This document shows positions 28,813-38,441 of a DNA stretch of 64,000 nucleotides, in pieces; within the stretch, counting starts at the first letter, position 1; each line of letters opens with the position of its first letter. The notes under the pieces are model-generated. The model did not search any database, was not told where the DNA came from, and worked only from the letters and a program-made list of their open reading frames with translations. The DNA comes from Cupriavidus sp. 2SB (lineage in GTDB: Bacteria > Pseudomonadota > Gammaproteobacteria > Burkholderiales > Burkholderiaceae): positions 1 to 64,000 of the forward strand of contig NZ_SCMX01000030.1 of assembly GCF_005503625.1 (NCBI RefSeq), given 5' to 3'. A program made the position numbers and the translations under genes.

Positions 28813-29001
28813 ATGCCCACGTTTCACGTAGAAATGTTCGAAGGCCGCTCGGTGGAGCAGAAGCGCAAGTTTGTTGAGGAAGTCACGCGCGTCACGTGCG
28901 AGACGCTTGGTTGCTCGGCGGGTGCGGTCGATATCATCATCACCGACGTCAAGCGCGAGAACTGGGCCACCGGTGGCGAGCTCTGGGCCGACAAGCAGTA
29001 A
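28813..29001 (+). CDS. 4-oxalocrotonate tautomerase-like protein
   Basis: This 62-residue protein belongs to the 4-OT superfamily, in which Pro1 exposed after Met removal acts as the general base. Pro1 is present (MPTFHVEMFEGRS) and so is Arg11 in FEGRS. The position of Arg39 in classical 4-OT is Asp (GAVDIIITDV) and Phe50 is Trp (RENWATGG). The classical dienoate substrate is therefore unlikely. It follows the aldolase gene by 23 bp and precedes a threonine aldolase. Confidence 0.88.
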   Translation: MPTFHVEMFEGRSVEQKRKFVEEVTRVTCETLGCSAGAVDIIITDVKRENWATGGELWADKQ

Positions 29002-29023
29002 TCCATTCAGCAAGGTTTGACCG

Positions 29024-30076
29024 ATGACCTCCGCAGTTTCCCCCGCCCAGCAGTTCGCCTCCGATAACTACGCCGGCTTTTGTCCGGAGTCGCTGAAGTA
29101 TTTTCTCGAAGCCAATGCCACCGGCCACGAGAAAGCCTACGGCGACGATAGCTGGACCCAGAAAGTTTGCGACCGGATTCGCGACCTGTTCCAGACCGAC
29201 TGCGAGGTCTTCTTCGTTTTCAATGGCACCGCGGCCAATTCGCTGGCGCTGTCTTCGCTGTGCCAGTCCTATCACTCGGTGATCTGCCACGAACTGGCAC
29301 ATATCGAGACCGATGAATGCGGCGCGCCGCAGTTTTTTTCGAACGGCTCGAAGCTGCTGACTGCCCCCGGCGAGAACGGCAAGCTGACGCCCGATGCGGT
29401 GGAGGCGCTGGTCACACGCCGCACGGATATCCACTATCCCAAACCGCGCGTGGTGTCGCTGACACAGGCCACGGAAGTGGGCACGGTCTACACCGTGGAA
29501 GAAGTGCGTGCCATCGCGGCTATCGCCAAGCGGCGCCAGTTGCGCGTGCATATGGACGGTGCACGTTTTGCCAATGCCGTGGCATCGCTGGGCGTGCATC
29601 CATCGGAAATCACGTGGCGTGCCGGCGTGGATGTGCTGTGTTTCGGCGGCACCAAGAACGGCCTGCCGGTAGGCGAGGCGGTGGTCTTCTTCGATCGCAG
29701 ACTGGCGGAGGACTTCGCCTATCGCGTGAAGCAGGCCGGTCATCTGGCGTCGAAGATGCGCTTTATCTCGGCGCCCTGGCTGGGCATGCTGGAGAACGAT
29801 GTCTGGCTGCGCAACGGTCGCCATGCCAATGCGATGGCGACGCTGCTCGCGCAACGCATCGCGGATATCCCGGGCGTGCGCATCATGTTCCCGACCGATG
29901 CCAACGCGGTGTTTGCCGAACTGCCGCTGCCGGCCATCGAGGCGCTGCGCGCCAAGGGCTGGTTGTTCTACACGTTCATTGGCGCGGGCGGATGCCGCAT
30001 GATGTGCGCGTGGGATCTGCAGCCGGAAACCGTGGAGGCATTCGCTGCGGACATCCGCGCTGCATGCGGCCGCTGA
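29024..30076 (+). CDS. Low-specificity threonine aldolase family
   Basis: This is a 350-residue PLP-dependent fold type I enzyme of the threonine aldolase/beta-eliminating lyase family, which cleaves L-threonine to glycine and acetaldehyde. PLP is expected on Lys211 in CFGGTKNGLPVGEAV. Other marks are FVFNGTAANSLALSSL, the SVICHELAHIETDE strand and RVHMDGARFANAVASLG. It lies in the operon-like run with the class II aldolase and tautomerase, 22 bp after the latter. Threonine is the family substrate; other beta-hydroxy amino acids are possible. Confidence 0.9.
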   Translation: MTSAVSPAQQFASDNYAGFCPESLKYFLEANATGHEKAYGDDSWTQKVCDRIRDLFQTDCEVFFVFNGTAANSLALSSLCQSYHSVICHELAHIETDECGAPQFFSNGSKLLTAPGENGKLTPDAVEALVTRRTDIHYPKPRVVSLTQATEVGTVYTVEEVRAIAAIAKRRQLRVHMDGARFANAVASLGVHPSEITWRAGVDVLCFGGTKNGLPVGEAVVFFDRRLAEDFAYRVKQAGHLASKMRFISAPWLGMLENDVWLRNGRHANAMATLLAQRIADIPGVRIMFPTDANAVFAELPLPAIEALRAKGWLFYTFIGAGGCRMMCAWDLQPETVEAFAADIRAACGR

Positions 30077-30137
30077 ACCGAATATCAAGCAAGAACGGGC
30101 AGCATCACAATAACGAGACAGTCCCTGGAGCCCCCTG

Positions 30138-30734
30138 ATGGAACCCTATCGATTCTGTCCGCGCTGCGGATCGACGCTGGAACACTTGCCGATGTCGGGC
30201 CGCTATCGCCATGCCTGCGTGCAGGATGGTTGCGGCTTCGTGCATTGGGACAACCCGCTGCCGGTGCTGGCGGCCGTGGTCGAATACGAGGGCCAGTTGC
30301 TGCTGGCGCGCAATGCGCTGTGGCCGGAGAAAATGTTCGCGCTGGTCACAGGCTTCATGGAACGCGACGAGACCCCGGAACATGGCGTCGCGCGCGAGCT
30401 CAAGGAAGAGACGAATCTCGATACGGTGTCGGCCTCGCTGATCGGCGTCTATGAGTTCATGCGCAAGAACGAACTGATCATCGCCTATCACGTGAAGGCG
30501 GAGGGAGACATCCGGCTGTCCGAGGAACTGGCCGAGTATCGGCTGGTGGCGCCCGAGAGGATGAAGATCTGGAACGCCGGCACCGGCTTTGCAGTGGCTG
30601 ATTTCCTTGAGCGCCGCGGCTTGCCCGTGCGTTTTTTCGATCGGGCCACCGGCGAGGATATCCCCGACCCGCGCCGGCCGACGGACTTCAGCATGGTCGC
30701 CGCTTCGCTACAATACGGCATCCATCAGAAATAG
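30138..30734 (+). CDS. Nudix hydrolase with zinc ribbon
   Basis: This 198-residue protein starts with a zinc ribbon (FCPRCGSTL, then HACVQDGCGFVHW) and continues into a Nudix domain. The Nudix box is GFMERDETPEHGVARELKEE, in which the RE..EE residues that bind metal are intact; the usual Gly near its end is Asn. The layout is like NudC, which cleaves NADH and NAD-capped RNA, but it is shorter and lacks the NudC N-terminal domain. It is 61 bp after the threonine aldolase gene and 12 bp before the TusA-like gene. Confidence 0.88.
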   Translation: MEPYRFCPRCGSTLEHLPMSGRYRHACVQDGCGFVHWDNPLPVLAAVVEYEGQLLLARNALWPEKMFALVTGFMERDETPEHGVARELKEETNLDTVSASLIGVYEFMRKNELIIAYHVKAEGDIRLSEELAEYRLVAPERMKIWNAGTGFAVADFLERRGLPVRFFDRATGEDIPDPRRPTDFSMVAASLQYGIHQK

Positions 30735-30746
30735 AAGGTGAGAGGA

Positions 30747-30974
30747 ATGGACTTCCAGAAAGAAGTGGACGCACGCGGCCTGAACTGCCCGCTGCCGATC
30801 CTGCGGACCAAGAAGGCGCTGGCAGACATGGCTAGCGGTGAAGTGCTCAAGGTGCTGGCCACCGACCCGGGCGCCACACGCGATTTCCAGGCGTTCGCCA
30901 AGCAGACCGGCAACGAACTCGTGTCGCACGCCGAAGTCGACAAGGTGTTCGTGTTCTACATGAAGCGCCGCTGA
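30747..30974 (+). CDS. TusA/SirA-like sulfur carrier protein
   Basis: This 75-residue protein has the TusA fold signature DARGLNCPLPILRTKKAL; Cys14 in NCPLP would carry persulfide. TusA-like proteins relay sulfur for tRNA thiolation, molybdopterin or other pathways. I choose ATG 30747 because AAGGTGAGAGG lies just before it; a GTG at 30738 is inside that ribosome site. It is the last gene of the run and is followed by a strong terminator. Confidence 0.92.
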   Translation: MDFQKEVDARGLNCPLPILRTKKALADMASGEVLKVLATDPGATRDFQAFAKQTGNELVSHAEVDKVFVFYMKRR

Positions 30975-30995
30975 GTCTTTGCGGGATTTGGATGT

Positions 30996-31027
30996 AAAAA
31001 AACCGCCTCGTGAAGAGGCGGTTTTTT
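30996..31027. terminator. Bidirectional intrinsic terminator
   Basis: The stem AAAAAACCGCCTC / GAGGCGGTTTTTT surrounds GTGAA. It lies between the convergent TusA-like gene and galU. Confidence 0.95.
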
Positions 31028-31056
31028 ATTGGCTTGGGTTTCGCACCAACCAGCGA

Positions 31057-31932
31057 TCAACCCCGTTGCGCGAGGTAAGCGCTGAACTCGTCGCGGACTT
31101 CCGGATGCTTGAGTGCGAACTCGACGGTCGCCTTCAGGTAGCCAAGCTTGCTGCCGCAGTCGTAGCGCACACCCTTGTAGCGGTACGCCAGCACCTGCTC
31201 CTGTCCGAGCATCGCCTGGATGGCATCCGTCAGTTGGAACTCGCCACCCGCACCCGGCTTCAGGTCGCGGATATGGTCGAAGATGCGCGGTGTCAGGATG
31301 TAGCGGCCCACCACGCCCAGGTTGGATGGGGCGTCTTCGGGTGCCGGCTTTTCGATGATGCCGGACATCTTGATGACGCGTTCGTCCCACTCGCGGCCAT
31401 CGACCACACCGTACGACTTGCTCTGCTCGGGCGCGATTTCCTCGACGCCTAGCACGGAGCAGTTGTAGTGGTTGTACACATCCACCATCTGCTTCATCAC
31501 CGGCTCGTCGCCCAGGCCGTCCAGCAGGTCATCGGCCAGCATCACGGCGAACGGGGCGTCGCCTACCAGTCGTGCGGCGCAGAGCACGGCATGGCCCAGG
31601 CCCAGTGCTTCGGGCTGGCGCACGTAGAAACACTCCACGTTCTTGGGTTTGATCGAGCGCACCACGTCGAGCAGTGCTTGCTTGTTCTTGGCTTCGAGCT
31701 CCATTTCCAGCTCGTAGGCCTTGTCGAAGTGATCCTCGATGGCGCGCTTGGAGCGGCCGGTGACGAAGATCATCTCGTTGATGCCGGCAGCCATGGCTTC
31801 TTCCACGGCGTACTGGATCAGCGGCTTGTCTACCACCGGCAGCATTTCCTTGGGGCTCGCCTTGGTGGCGGGCAGAAAACGGGTGCCTAGCCCGGCTACG
31901 GGAAAGACGGCCTTGGTGACGCGGTTTTCCAT
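31057..31932 (-). CDS. galU: UTP--glucose-1-phosphate uridylyltransferase
   Basis: GalU makes UDP-glucose from UTP and glucose 1-phosphate for envelope polysaccharides and trehalose. The 291-residue protein has the nucleotidyltransferase signature [19 protein letters not shown] followed by [13 protein letters not shown]. It also has VMLADDLL for metal and sugar-nucleotide binding, and [10 protein letters not shown] and GEFQLTDAI in the second half. Length is normal. It lies 102 bp downstream of valS on the same strand. Confidence 0.96.
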   Translation of the reverse strand: MENRVTKAVFPVAGLGTRFLPATKASPKEMLPVVDKPLIQYAVEEAMAAGINEMIFVTGRSKRAIEDHFDKAYELEMELEAKNKQALLDVVRSIKPKNVECFYVRQPEALGLGHAVLCAARLVGDAPFAVMLADDLLDGLGDEPVMKQMVDVYNHYNCSVLGVEEIAPEQSKSYGVVDGREWDERVIKMSGIIEKPAPEDAPSNLGVVGRYILTPRIFDHIRDLKPGAGGEFQLTDAIQAMLGQEQVLAYRYKGVRYDCGSKLGYLKATVEFALKHPEVRDEFSAYLAQRG

Positions 31933-32034
31933 TTCAGCTTCCTTTTCAATCCGGTGTAATACCGTGCCGCAGGATGGGGTCGCCGTCTGTCCGGTTCCGT
32001 CCGACTCGGGAGCCGGACGGGTGCGATGAGCACG

Positions 32035-34902
32035 TCAGGACGGCAGACGCTGTAGTTGATCCTGCAGCTTTGCCAGCGTCTGTTCGAAATCCGACATACG
32101 CTGGGTCTCCTGCGCGACGACTGCAGGCGGCGCCTTGGCGACAAAGCTATCGTTGGACAGTTTGCCACGGCACTTTCCGATCTCGCCCGTGATCCGGTCA
32201 ATCTCCTTGGACAGGCGCACGCGCTCGGCCGCCACGTCGATCTCGATCTTGAGCATCAGATGGTTGCCACCGACGATGGCCACCGGCGCTCCGGCCCCTT
32301 CCTGCAGCAAGGTGGTCTCGTCTTCGAACACCTTGACCTCGGAAAGTTTCGCCAGCGCTTGCACTTGCGCCGCGGCTTCGTTCAGGAAGGCGCTGTCGCC
32401 ATGTGCGTAGAGCGGGATACGCTGGGCCGGCGAAATGTTCATCTCGCCGCGCAGGTTGCGGCAGGCGTCCACCAGGGCCTTGAGCTGCGCCACCCAGGCT
32501 TCGGCGGCTTCGTCGATCTTGGCCATGGCCGGCAGCGGGTAGGACTGCGTGGCGATGGTCTCGCTGCCGTCACCCTTGGCGCGGCCGGCCAGCGGCGCCA
32601 CCTTCTGCCAGAGTTCCTCGGTGATGAATGGAATGATCGGGTGCGCCAGGCGCAGCACCGTCTCCAGCACGCGCAGCAGCGTGCGGCGCGTGGCGCGCTG
32701 TTGCGCCGGCGTGCCGGTCTGGATCTGCACCTTGGCCAGTTCCAGGTACCAGTCGCAGTACTCGTCCCAGACAAACTTGTAGATCGCGCTGGCGATATTG
32801 TCGAAGCGGTATTCGTCGAAGCCCTTCGCAACCTCGGTTTCCACGCGCTGCAGCAGCGACACGATCCAGCGGTCTGCCTGCGAGAAGTGCAGGTAGCCGT
32901 CCGGGCCGCAGTTGTCGTTGCACGGGCCCATGCCGCAGTCCTGGCCCTCGGTGTTCATCAACACGAAACGCGTGGCGTTCCAGAGCTTGTTGCAGAAGTT
33001 GCGGTAGCCCTCGCAGCGGCCGGTATCGAAATTGATGTTGCGGCCCAGCGTGGCGAGCGATGCAAAGGTGAAGCGCAGCGCGTCGGCGCCGAACGACGGA
33101 ATGCCGTCCGGAAATTCCTTCTTCGTCTTCGATTCGATCTTCGGCGCGTCCTTGGGACGGCGCAGACCCGTGGTGCGCTTCTTCAGCAGCGGTTCCAGTT
33201 CGATACCGTCGATCAGGTCCACGGGATCGAGCGTATTGCCCTCGGACTTGCTCATCTTCTTGCCTTCGGAGTCGCGCACCAGACCGTGCACATACACGGT
33301 ATGGAACGGCACCTGGCCGGTGAAGTGCTTGGTCATCATGACCATGCGCGCCACCCAGAAGAAGATGATGTCGTAGCCGGTGACCAGCACCGACGACGGC
33401 AGGAAGTGCTTCAGTTCAGGCGTCTGCTCGGGCCAGCCCAGCGACGAGAACGGCACCAGTGCGGACGAGAACCACGTGTCCAGCACGTCTTCCTCGCGGC
33501 GCAGCGGGCCGGTGCTGCCAGCGGCGTCAGCCTTGGCGCGGGCCTCTTCCTCGGTGCGGGCGACGAACACCTTGCCGGCTTCGTCGTACCAGGCCGGGAT
33601 CTGGTGGCCCCACCACAGCTGGCGGCTGATACACCAGTCCTGGATATTGGCCAGCCACTGGTTGTAGGTGCTGTTCCAGTTTTCGGGAACGAGCTTGATC
33701 TCGCCGCTCTGCACGGCGTCGAGCGCCACGTCGGCGATCGAGCGGCCCGGATAGAACGTGCCTTCCGGCGCCGGCTTGCTCATGGCCACGAACCATTGAT
33801 CGGTCAGCATCGGCTCGATCACGCTGCTGGTGCGCTCGCTGCGCGGCACCATGAGCTTGTGCGGCTTCACCTCGCCCAGCAGGGCCTGCGTCTTCAGGTC
33901 CTCGACCATCTGCTTGCGCGCTGCAAACCGGTCCATGCCAGCATAGGCGGCAGGCGCATCGGCCACGATCTTCGCGTCGAGCGTCAGAATCGACAGTTGC
34001 GGCAGGTTGTGGCGCTGGCCCACTGCATAGTCGTTGAAGTCGTGGCCCGGGGTCACCTTGACCACGCCCGTGCCGAACTCGCGATCGACGTACTCGTCGG
34101 CAATCACCGGAATCTGGCGATCGGTCAGCGGCAGGTTCACCATCTTGCCGATCAGGTGCGCATAGCGCTCGTCTTCCGGATGCACCATCACGGCGGTGTC
34201 ACCCAGCATCGTTTCCGGGCGCGTGGTGGCCACGGTCAGGTGGGTCAGGCCGCGTACGGTATCGGCCTCGGCCAGCGGATAGTGGATGTGCCACAGCGAG
34301 CCGTCTTCCTCGACGCTGTCGACTTCCAGGTCCGACACCGCGGTGCCCAGCACCGGGTCCCAGTTCACCAGGCGCTTGCCGCGGTAGATCAGGCCCTGCT
34401 CATGCAGGCGGACGAAGACCTCCGTCACGGCCTTCGACATCTCGGGCGACATCGTGAAGTACTCGCGCGTCCAGTCGATCGAGGCGCCCATGCGGCGCAC
34501 CTGGCGCGTGATCGTCGAACCCGACTCTTCCTTCCACTCCCACACTTTCTCGGTGAACTTCTCGCGGCCGAGGTCGTGGCGCGATACGCCCTGCGCCTCG
34601 AGCTGGCGCTCCACCACGATCTGCGTGGCGATACCGGCGTGGTCCGTACCCGGCACCCACAGCGTATTGGCGCCAAGCATGCGCGCGTGGCGGGTCAGGC
34701 CGTCCATGATCGTCTGGTTGAACGCATGGCCCATGTGCAGCGTGCCGGTCACATTGGGCGGCGGCAGCTGGATGGAAAAGTCCGGGCGGGCTGGGTCGAA
34801 CGTAGGCTGGGCGATACCCCGGCGCTCCCATTCTGGGCCCCATTTCGCCTCGATGGCGGCGGGTTCGAAGCTCTTGGCGAGGGACTGGTCTTCTGCGGTC
34901 AT
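32035..34902 (-). CDS. valS: Valine--tRNA ligase
   Basis: ValRS charges tRNA-Val with editing of threonine. The 955-residue protein carries the class I HIGH motif in [16 protein letters not shown] and KMSKS in [10 protein letters not shown]. The editing domain between them contains [19 protein letters not shown]. The C-terminal tail has a charged helical stretch ([19 protein letters not shown]) typical of the ValRS coiled coil. The opposite strand over the whole gene is also open, but I regard that as a composition effect. Confidence 0.97.
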   Translation of the reverse strand: MTAEDQSLAKSFEPAAIEAKWGPEWERRGIAQPTFDPARPDFSIQLPPPNVTGTLHMGHAFNQTIMDGLTRHARMLGANTLWVPGTDHAGIATQIVVERQLEAQGVSRHDLGREKFTEKVWEWKEESGSTITRQVRRMGASIDWTREYFTMSPEMSKAVTEVFVRLHEQGLIYRGKRLVNWDPVLGTAVSDLEVDSVEEDGSLWHIHYPLAEADTVRGLTHLTVATTRPETMLGDTAVMVHPEDERYAHLIGKMVNLPLTDRQIPVIADEYVDREFGTGVVKVTPGHDFNDYAVGQRHNLPQLSILTLDAKIVADAPAAYAGMDRFAARKQMVEDLKTQALLGEVKPHKLMVPRSERTSSVIEPMLTDQWFVAMSKPAPEGTFYPGRSIADVALDAVQSGEIKLVPENWNSTYNQWLANIQDWCISRQLWWGHQIPAWYDEAGKVFVARTEEEARAKADAAGSTGPLRREEDVLDTWFSSALVPFSSLGWPEQTPELKHFLPSSVLVTGYDIIFFWVARMVMMTKHFTGQVPFHTVYVHGLVRDSEGKKMSKSEGNTLDPVDLIDGIELEPLLKKRTTGLRRPKDAPKIESKTKKEFPDGIPSFGADALRFTFASLATLGRNINFDTGRCEGYRNFCNKLWNATRFVLMNTEGQDCGMGPCNDNCGPDGYLHFSQADRWIVSLLQRVETEVAKGFDEYRFDNIASAIYKFVWDEYCDWYLELAKVQIQTGTPAQQRATRRTLLRVLETVLRLAHPIIPFITEELWQKVAPLAGRAKGDGSETIATQSYPLPAMAKIDEAAEAWVAQLKALVDACRNLRGEMNISPAQRIPLYAHGDSAFLNEAAAQVQALAKLSEVKVFEDETTLLQEGAGAPVAIVGGNHLMLKIEIDVAAERVRLSKEIDRITGEIGKCRGKLSNDSFVAKAPPAVVAQETQRMSDFEQTLAKLQDQLQRLPS

Positions 34903-35090
34903 GCTTGGATGCTGGTGGGATGCGGGTCAGGGCCCTGGCCGGCAGGCGGATTGGCGCGCCATGGCACTCGGCCGGGAAAACGTCAAATTATAGGGGAGGC
35001 GGGGTGCCGGTGCGCATTTCGGGCGCCTCGGCGTGCGTCCGGCGCCCCGTCCGATGGAAACCATCCCGGTAAGGGAGGGTTGGCCGCCGG

Positions 35091-35096
35091 TATAAT
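35091..35096 (+). promoter_or_regulatory. Consensus -10 box upstream of uvrD
   Basis: A perfect TATAAT is 29 bp before the uvrD ATG, implying a very short leader. No clear -35 box is seen. Confidence 0.45.
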
Positions 35097-35124
35097 TGCC
35101 GCCTACTTTTCCGGCCCTGTCCCG

Positions 35125-37473
35125 ATGTCCAGCCTGCTAGCCAATCTCAACGCCGAACAACTCGCCGCCGTCACCCTGCCGGACGAACCGGCCCTGATCC
35201 TGGCGGGCGCGGGCAGTGGAAAGACCCGCGTGCTGACCACGCGGATTGCCTGGCTGATCCAGAACGGCCGGGTCTCGCCGGCCGGCATCCTGGCGGTGAC
35301 CTTTACCAACAAGGCCGCCAAGGAAATGCAGACGCGGCTGTCGTCCATGCTGCCGATCAATACGCGCGGCATGTGGATCGGCACCTTCCACGGCCTGTGC
35401 AACCGCATGCTACGCGCGCATTTCCGTGACGCGGGATTGCCGCAGACCTTCTCGATCCTCGATACGCAGGACCAGCTCTCGGCGCTCAAACGCCTGCTCA
35501 AGCAACTCAATGTCGATGACGAGAAGTACCCGGCCAAGAGCCTGCAGTACTTCATCAACAACGCCAAGGAGCAGGGCCTGCGTCCGGCTGACGTCGAAGC
35601 CAACGACGATTTCAATCGCCGGTTCGTCGATCTCTACGCGGCGTACGATCAGCAGTGCCAGCGGGAAGGGGTGGTGGATTTCGCCGAACTGCTGCTGCGC
35701 TGCTATGAGCTGCTCCGTTACAACGATGCCATCCGCCAGCACTACCAGTACCGGTTCCGGCATGTGCTCGTCGACGAGTTCCAGGATACGAACGTACTCC
35801 AGTACCGCTGGCTGAAGCTGCTGGCGGGCTATGGCACGGGCAACGGGGCGGCGGTGTTCGCGGTGGGTGACGATGACCAGAGCATCTACGCCTTCCGGGG
35901 CGCCAACGTGGGCAACATGCGCGATTTCGAGCAGGAATTCCGCGTGCGCCACATGATCAAGCTGGAGCAGAACTATCGCTCGCATGGTCACATTCTCGAT
36001 ACCGCCAACCACCTGATCTCGCACAACGCGCGCCGGTTGGGCAAGAACCTGCGTACCGATGCCGGGCACGGCGAGCCGGTGCGCGTGTATCAGGCTGGCA
36101 CCGATGGCCAGGAGGCGTCGTGGATCGTCGAGGAGATTCGTGACCAGATCGCGCAGGGCATGACACGCTCCGAGATCGCCATCCTTTACCGCAGCAACGC
36201 GCAGTCGCGCGTGATCGAGCATGCGCTGTTCTCGTCGGGTATCGCGTACCGCGTGTACGGCGGCCTGCGCTTCTTCGAGCGGGCCGAGGTCAAGCATGCG
36301 CTGGCCTACCTGCAACTGATCGAGAACCCGCGCAACGACGCCGCTTTCGCCCGGGTGGTCAACTTCCCGACACGTGGCATCGGCGCCAAGTCCCTGGAAA
36401 CGCTGCAGGACGCCGCGCGCCAGTACAACCTCTCGCTGGCGGAGGCCGTGGCCTACGTGCCCGGCAAGGCGGGGAGTTCGCTGGGCGCGTTCCTGCGCCT
36501 GATCGATCAGATGCGTACGGAAACCACTCGCATGACGTTGCCGGAGACGGTGGAGTACGTCACCAATACCAGCGGCCTGATTGCGCACTACCAGGCCGAG
36601 AAAGAGGGCCAGGACCGCATCGAGAACTTGCAGGAACTGGTGACTGCCGCGCAGGCATTCGTCGTGGAAGATGGCTTCGGGCTGGATGCCCCGGCGCGCA
36701 TGCTGCCCGTGGGGCGCGATGCGCCGCCGGCACTGGCGCAGGGCGACCAGGATCAGCAGGTACTCGACCCCGAACAGTTGCCGGTGGTGATGACGCCGCT
36801 GGTGGCGTTCCTGACTCACGCGTCGCTGGAAGCCGGCGACAACCAGGCGCAGGCCGGCCAGGATGCGGTGCAGATGATGACGGTCCACGCGGCCAAGGGC
36901 CTGGAATTCAACGTGGTATTCATCACCGGGCTGGAAGAGGGGCTGTTCCCGCACGACAACAGCGCACAGGAAGCCGATGGCATCGAGGAAGAGCGCCGCC
37001 TGATGTATGTGGCCATCACCCGCGCCCGCGAGCGGCTGTTCCTGTCGTTCGCGCAGAGCCGCGTCCTGCACGGCCAGATGCGCTACCACATGAAATCACG
37101 CTTCTTCGAGGAACTGCCTGAGGAATCGCTGAAGTGGATCATTCCGCAAGGCCAGACCGGCTACGGCGTCAGCCGCCAGGAGCGCGACAACGCCTGGGGC
37201 CGGGATTGGTTCAAGCGTGCGGAAGATGTGCCGTACACGGGCACGAAGCCCACGGGCGGCATGGATACCGGCAAGAAGAACTACGCCGAGGAAAAACGCG
37301 CCGCAGCCACGGGTTTTCGCGTGGGCCAGAACGTCTTTCACACCAAGTTCGGAGAAGGCCGGATCAAGGCACTGGAAGGCGAGGGTGCCGATGCCCGCGC
37401 GAATATCGACTTCAAGCGCCACGGCGTGAAGTGGCTGGCACTGGCAGTGGCGAAGCTGGATCCGATTGATTGA
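35125..37473 (+). CDS. uvrD: UvrD/PcrA-type DNA helicase
   Basis: This is a 782-residue superfamily 1A 3'-5' DNA helicase used in excision and mismatch repair. Walker A is ILAGAGSGKTRVLTTR at about residues 25-40, motif II is LVDEFQDTN, motif III contains VGDDDQSIYAFRGA, and motif VI is VAITRARERLFLSFA. The C-terminal VGQNVFHTKFGEGRIKALEG is the Tudor-like domain seen in UvrD/PcrA and absent from Rep. The ATG at 35125 begins the family N-terminus (MSSLLANLNAEQLAAV). A longer open frame to the left is antisense to valS and not part of the gene. Confidence 0.94.
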   Translation: MSSLLANLNAEQLAAVTLPDEPALILAGAGSGKTRVLTTRIAWLIQNGRVSPAGILAVTFTNKAAKEMQTRLSSMLPINTRGMWIGTFHGLCNRMLRAHFRDAGLPQTFSILDTQDQLSALKRLLKQLNVDDEKYPAKSLQYFINNAKEQGLRPADVEANDDFNRRFVDLYAAYDQQCQREGVVDFAELLLRCYELLRYNDAIRQHYQYRFRHVLVDEFQDTNVLQYRWLKLLAGYGTGNGAAVFAVGDDDQSIYAFRGANVGNMRDFEQEFRVRHMIKLEQNYRSHGHILDTANHLISHNARRLGKNLRTDAGHGEPVRVYQAGTDGQEASWIVEEIRDQIAQGMTRSEIAILYRSNAQSRVIEHALFSSGIAYRVYGGLRFFERAEVKHALAYLQLIENPRNDAAFARVVNFPTRGIGAKSLETLQDAARQYNLSLAEAVAYVPGKAGSSLGAFLRLIDQMRTETTRMTLPETVEYVTNTSGLIAHYQAEKEGQDRIENLQELVTAAQAFVVEDGFGLDAPARMLPVGRDAPPALAQGDQDQQVLDPEQLPVVMTPLVAFLTHASLEAGDNQAQAGQDAVQMMTVHAAKGLEFNVVFITGLEEGLFPHDNSAQEADGIEEERRLMYVAITRARERLFLSFAQSRVLHGQMRYHMKSRFFEELPEESLKWIIPQGQTGYGVSRQERDNAWGRDWFKRAEDVPYTGTKPTGGMDTGKKNYAEEKRAAATGFRVGQNVFHTKFGEGRIKALEGEGADARANIDFKRHGVKWLALAVAKLDPID

Positions 37474-37497
37474 GCGCTTCACTCCCTCGCTGTTTTA

Positions 37498-37619
37498 CTC
37501 CCCTCTCCCTCTGGGAGAGGGGTAGGGGAGAGGGCGGGAGGTTCTGCTTGCCGGCGCATCGCAATTTGCACTGCTGACCCTCTCCCCCGACCCCTCTCCC
37601 GCCGTGCGGGAGAGGGGAG
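37498..37619. repeat. Mirrored double-hairpin intergenic repeat, copy 2
   Basis: CCCCTCTCCCTCTGGGAGAG opens the element, which closes with the hairpin CCCCTCTCCCGC / GCGGGAGAGGGG. Between them GGGGAGAGGG and CCCTCTCCCCC are complementary. It is organised like the element at 12631-12757 and sits between the convergent uvrD and BPSS1780 genes. Confidence 0.85.
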
Positions 37620-37634
37620 CAAGACAAGCGGATA

Positions 37635-38435
37635 TCAAGGCTGCTGCGCCCCGTTCACCACCTCTTCCGGCGGCAGGATATTGAAACAACCCCGGTACGT
37701 CGCATAGAACGAGCAGTACAGGATCGCCAGCATCAGCAGCGAATACGGCGTCACGAGGAACGACAGCACTTCCTGCCCGCCGAATGCCGCGAACACGGTC
37801 TCCAGCACCAGCGGCACCGCTACCAGCAACACCGCGAACAGCATGGCGTAGGTGAAGAACGCGCCGCGATTGCGCCAGCAGGCGGTCCAGCTGAAGAACA
37901 GCGCCTTGACCGGCGGCACCTGGTGCCAGGCCGACAGCAGCGGCGCGAACCAGAACAGCATCGCGATCGGCGTATAGAGCAGGGCGCCGATCATCAGCGC
38001 ATAGTAGAGCTGCTGTACGGCTTCGGCCGAAGGTTCCTCGCCCTTGAGCACCATGGGCGCCACCGTGCCGATGTCCACCACCGAGGTTGCGATCAGACTC
38101 AGCGTGAAAATCAGCACCGCATAGATGCCACCCAGCACAAGCAGATTGCGCATCGCCTGCTTGCCGTTGCTGCGGAAGCCCGACAACAGGATGGTTGGCA
38201 GTACGCGCTTGTTCTGGATGACCTCACGGCAAGCCGTCATCACGCCTACGTAAAGCCCTGGCGTGAAAACCAGCAGTGCGATGATGCCGAGCAGCGGCAC
38301 AAAGATCGCCAGTTGCGCGGCGATCAGGTAGATGAACAGCAGCATCAGGAAGGCGAGCGGGTTCTTGCGGAACAGCCAGACACCCTGGCGGAACCAGACA
38401 TAGCCTTCCTTGGCGGAAACTTCCAGTAGTTGCAT
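37635..38435 (-). CDS. BPSS1780-family membrane protein
   Basis: This 266-residue protein begins MQLLEVSAKEGYVWFRQGVW, a start shared by the BPSS1780 family of Burkholderiales membrane proteins. It has about six hydrophobic segments, such as AFLMLLFIYLIAAQLAIFVP and LLVLGGIYAVLIFTLSLI. No enzymatic motif is seen. The gene begins 6 bp downstream of the thrB stop and is probably co-transcribed with it; the same neighbourhood is common in this group, to my recollection. Function unknown. Confidence 0.88.
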   Translation of the reverse strand: MQLLEVSAKEGYVWFRQGVWLFRKNPLAFLMLLFIYLIAAQLAIFVPLLGIIALLVFTPGLYVGVMTACREVIQNKRVLPTILLSGFRSNGKQAMRNLLVLGGIYAVLIFTLSLIATSVVDIGTVAPMVLKGEEPSAEAVQQLYYALMIGALLYTPIAMLFWFAPLLSAWHQVPPVKALFFSWTACWRNRGAFFTYAMLFAVLLVAVPLVLETVFAAFGGQEVLSFLVTPYSLLMLAILYCSFYATYRGCFNILPPEEVVNGAQQP

Positions 38436-38441
38436 GGCGAA

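Noticed and set aside
32056..35124. A 3-kb open frame on the plus strand opposite valS, continuous with uvrD
   Set aside because: It is antisense to a clear valS and has Arg/His/Ala-rich, motif-free sequence. The lack of stops follows from high G+C codon use. The uvrD start at 35125 is fixed by the helicase N-terminus.
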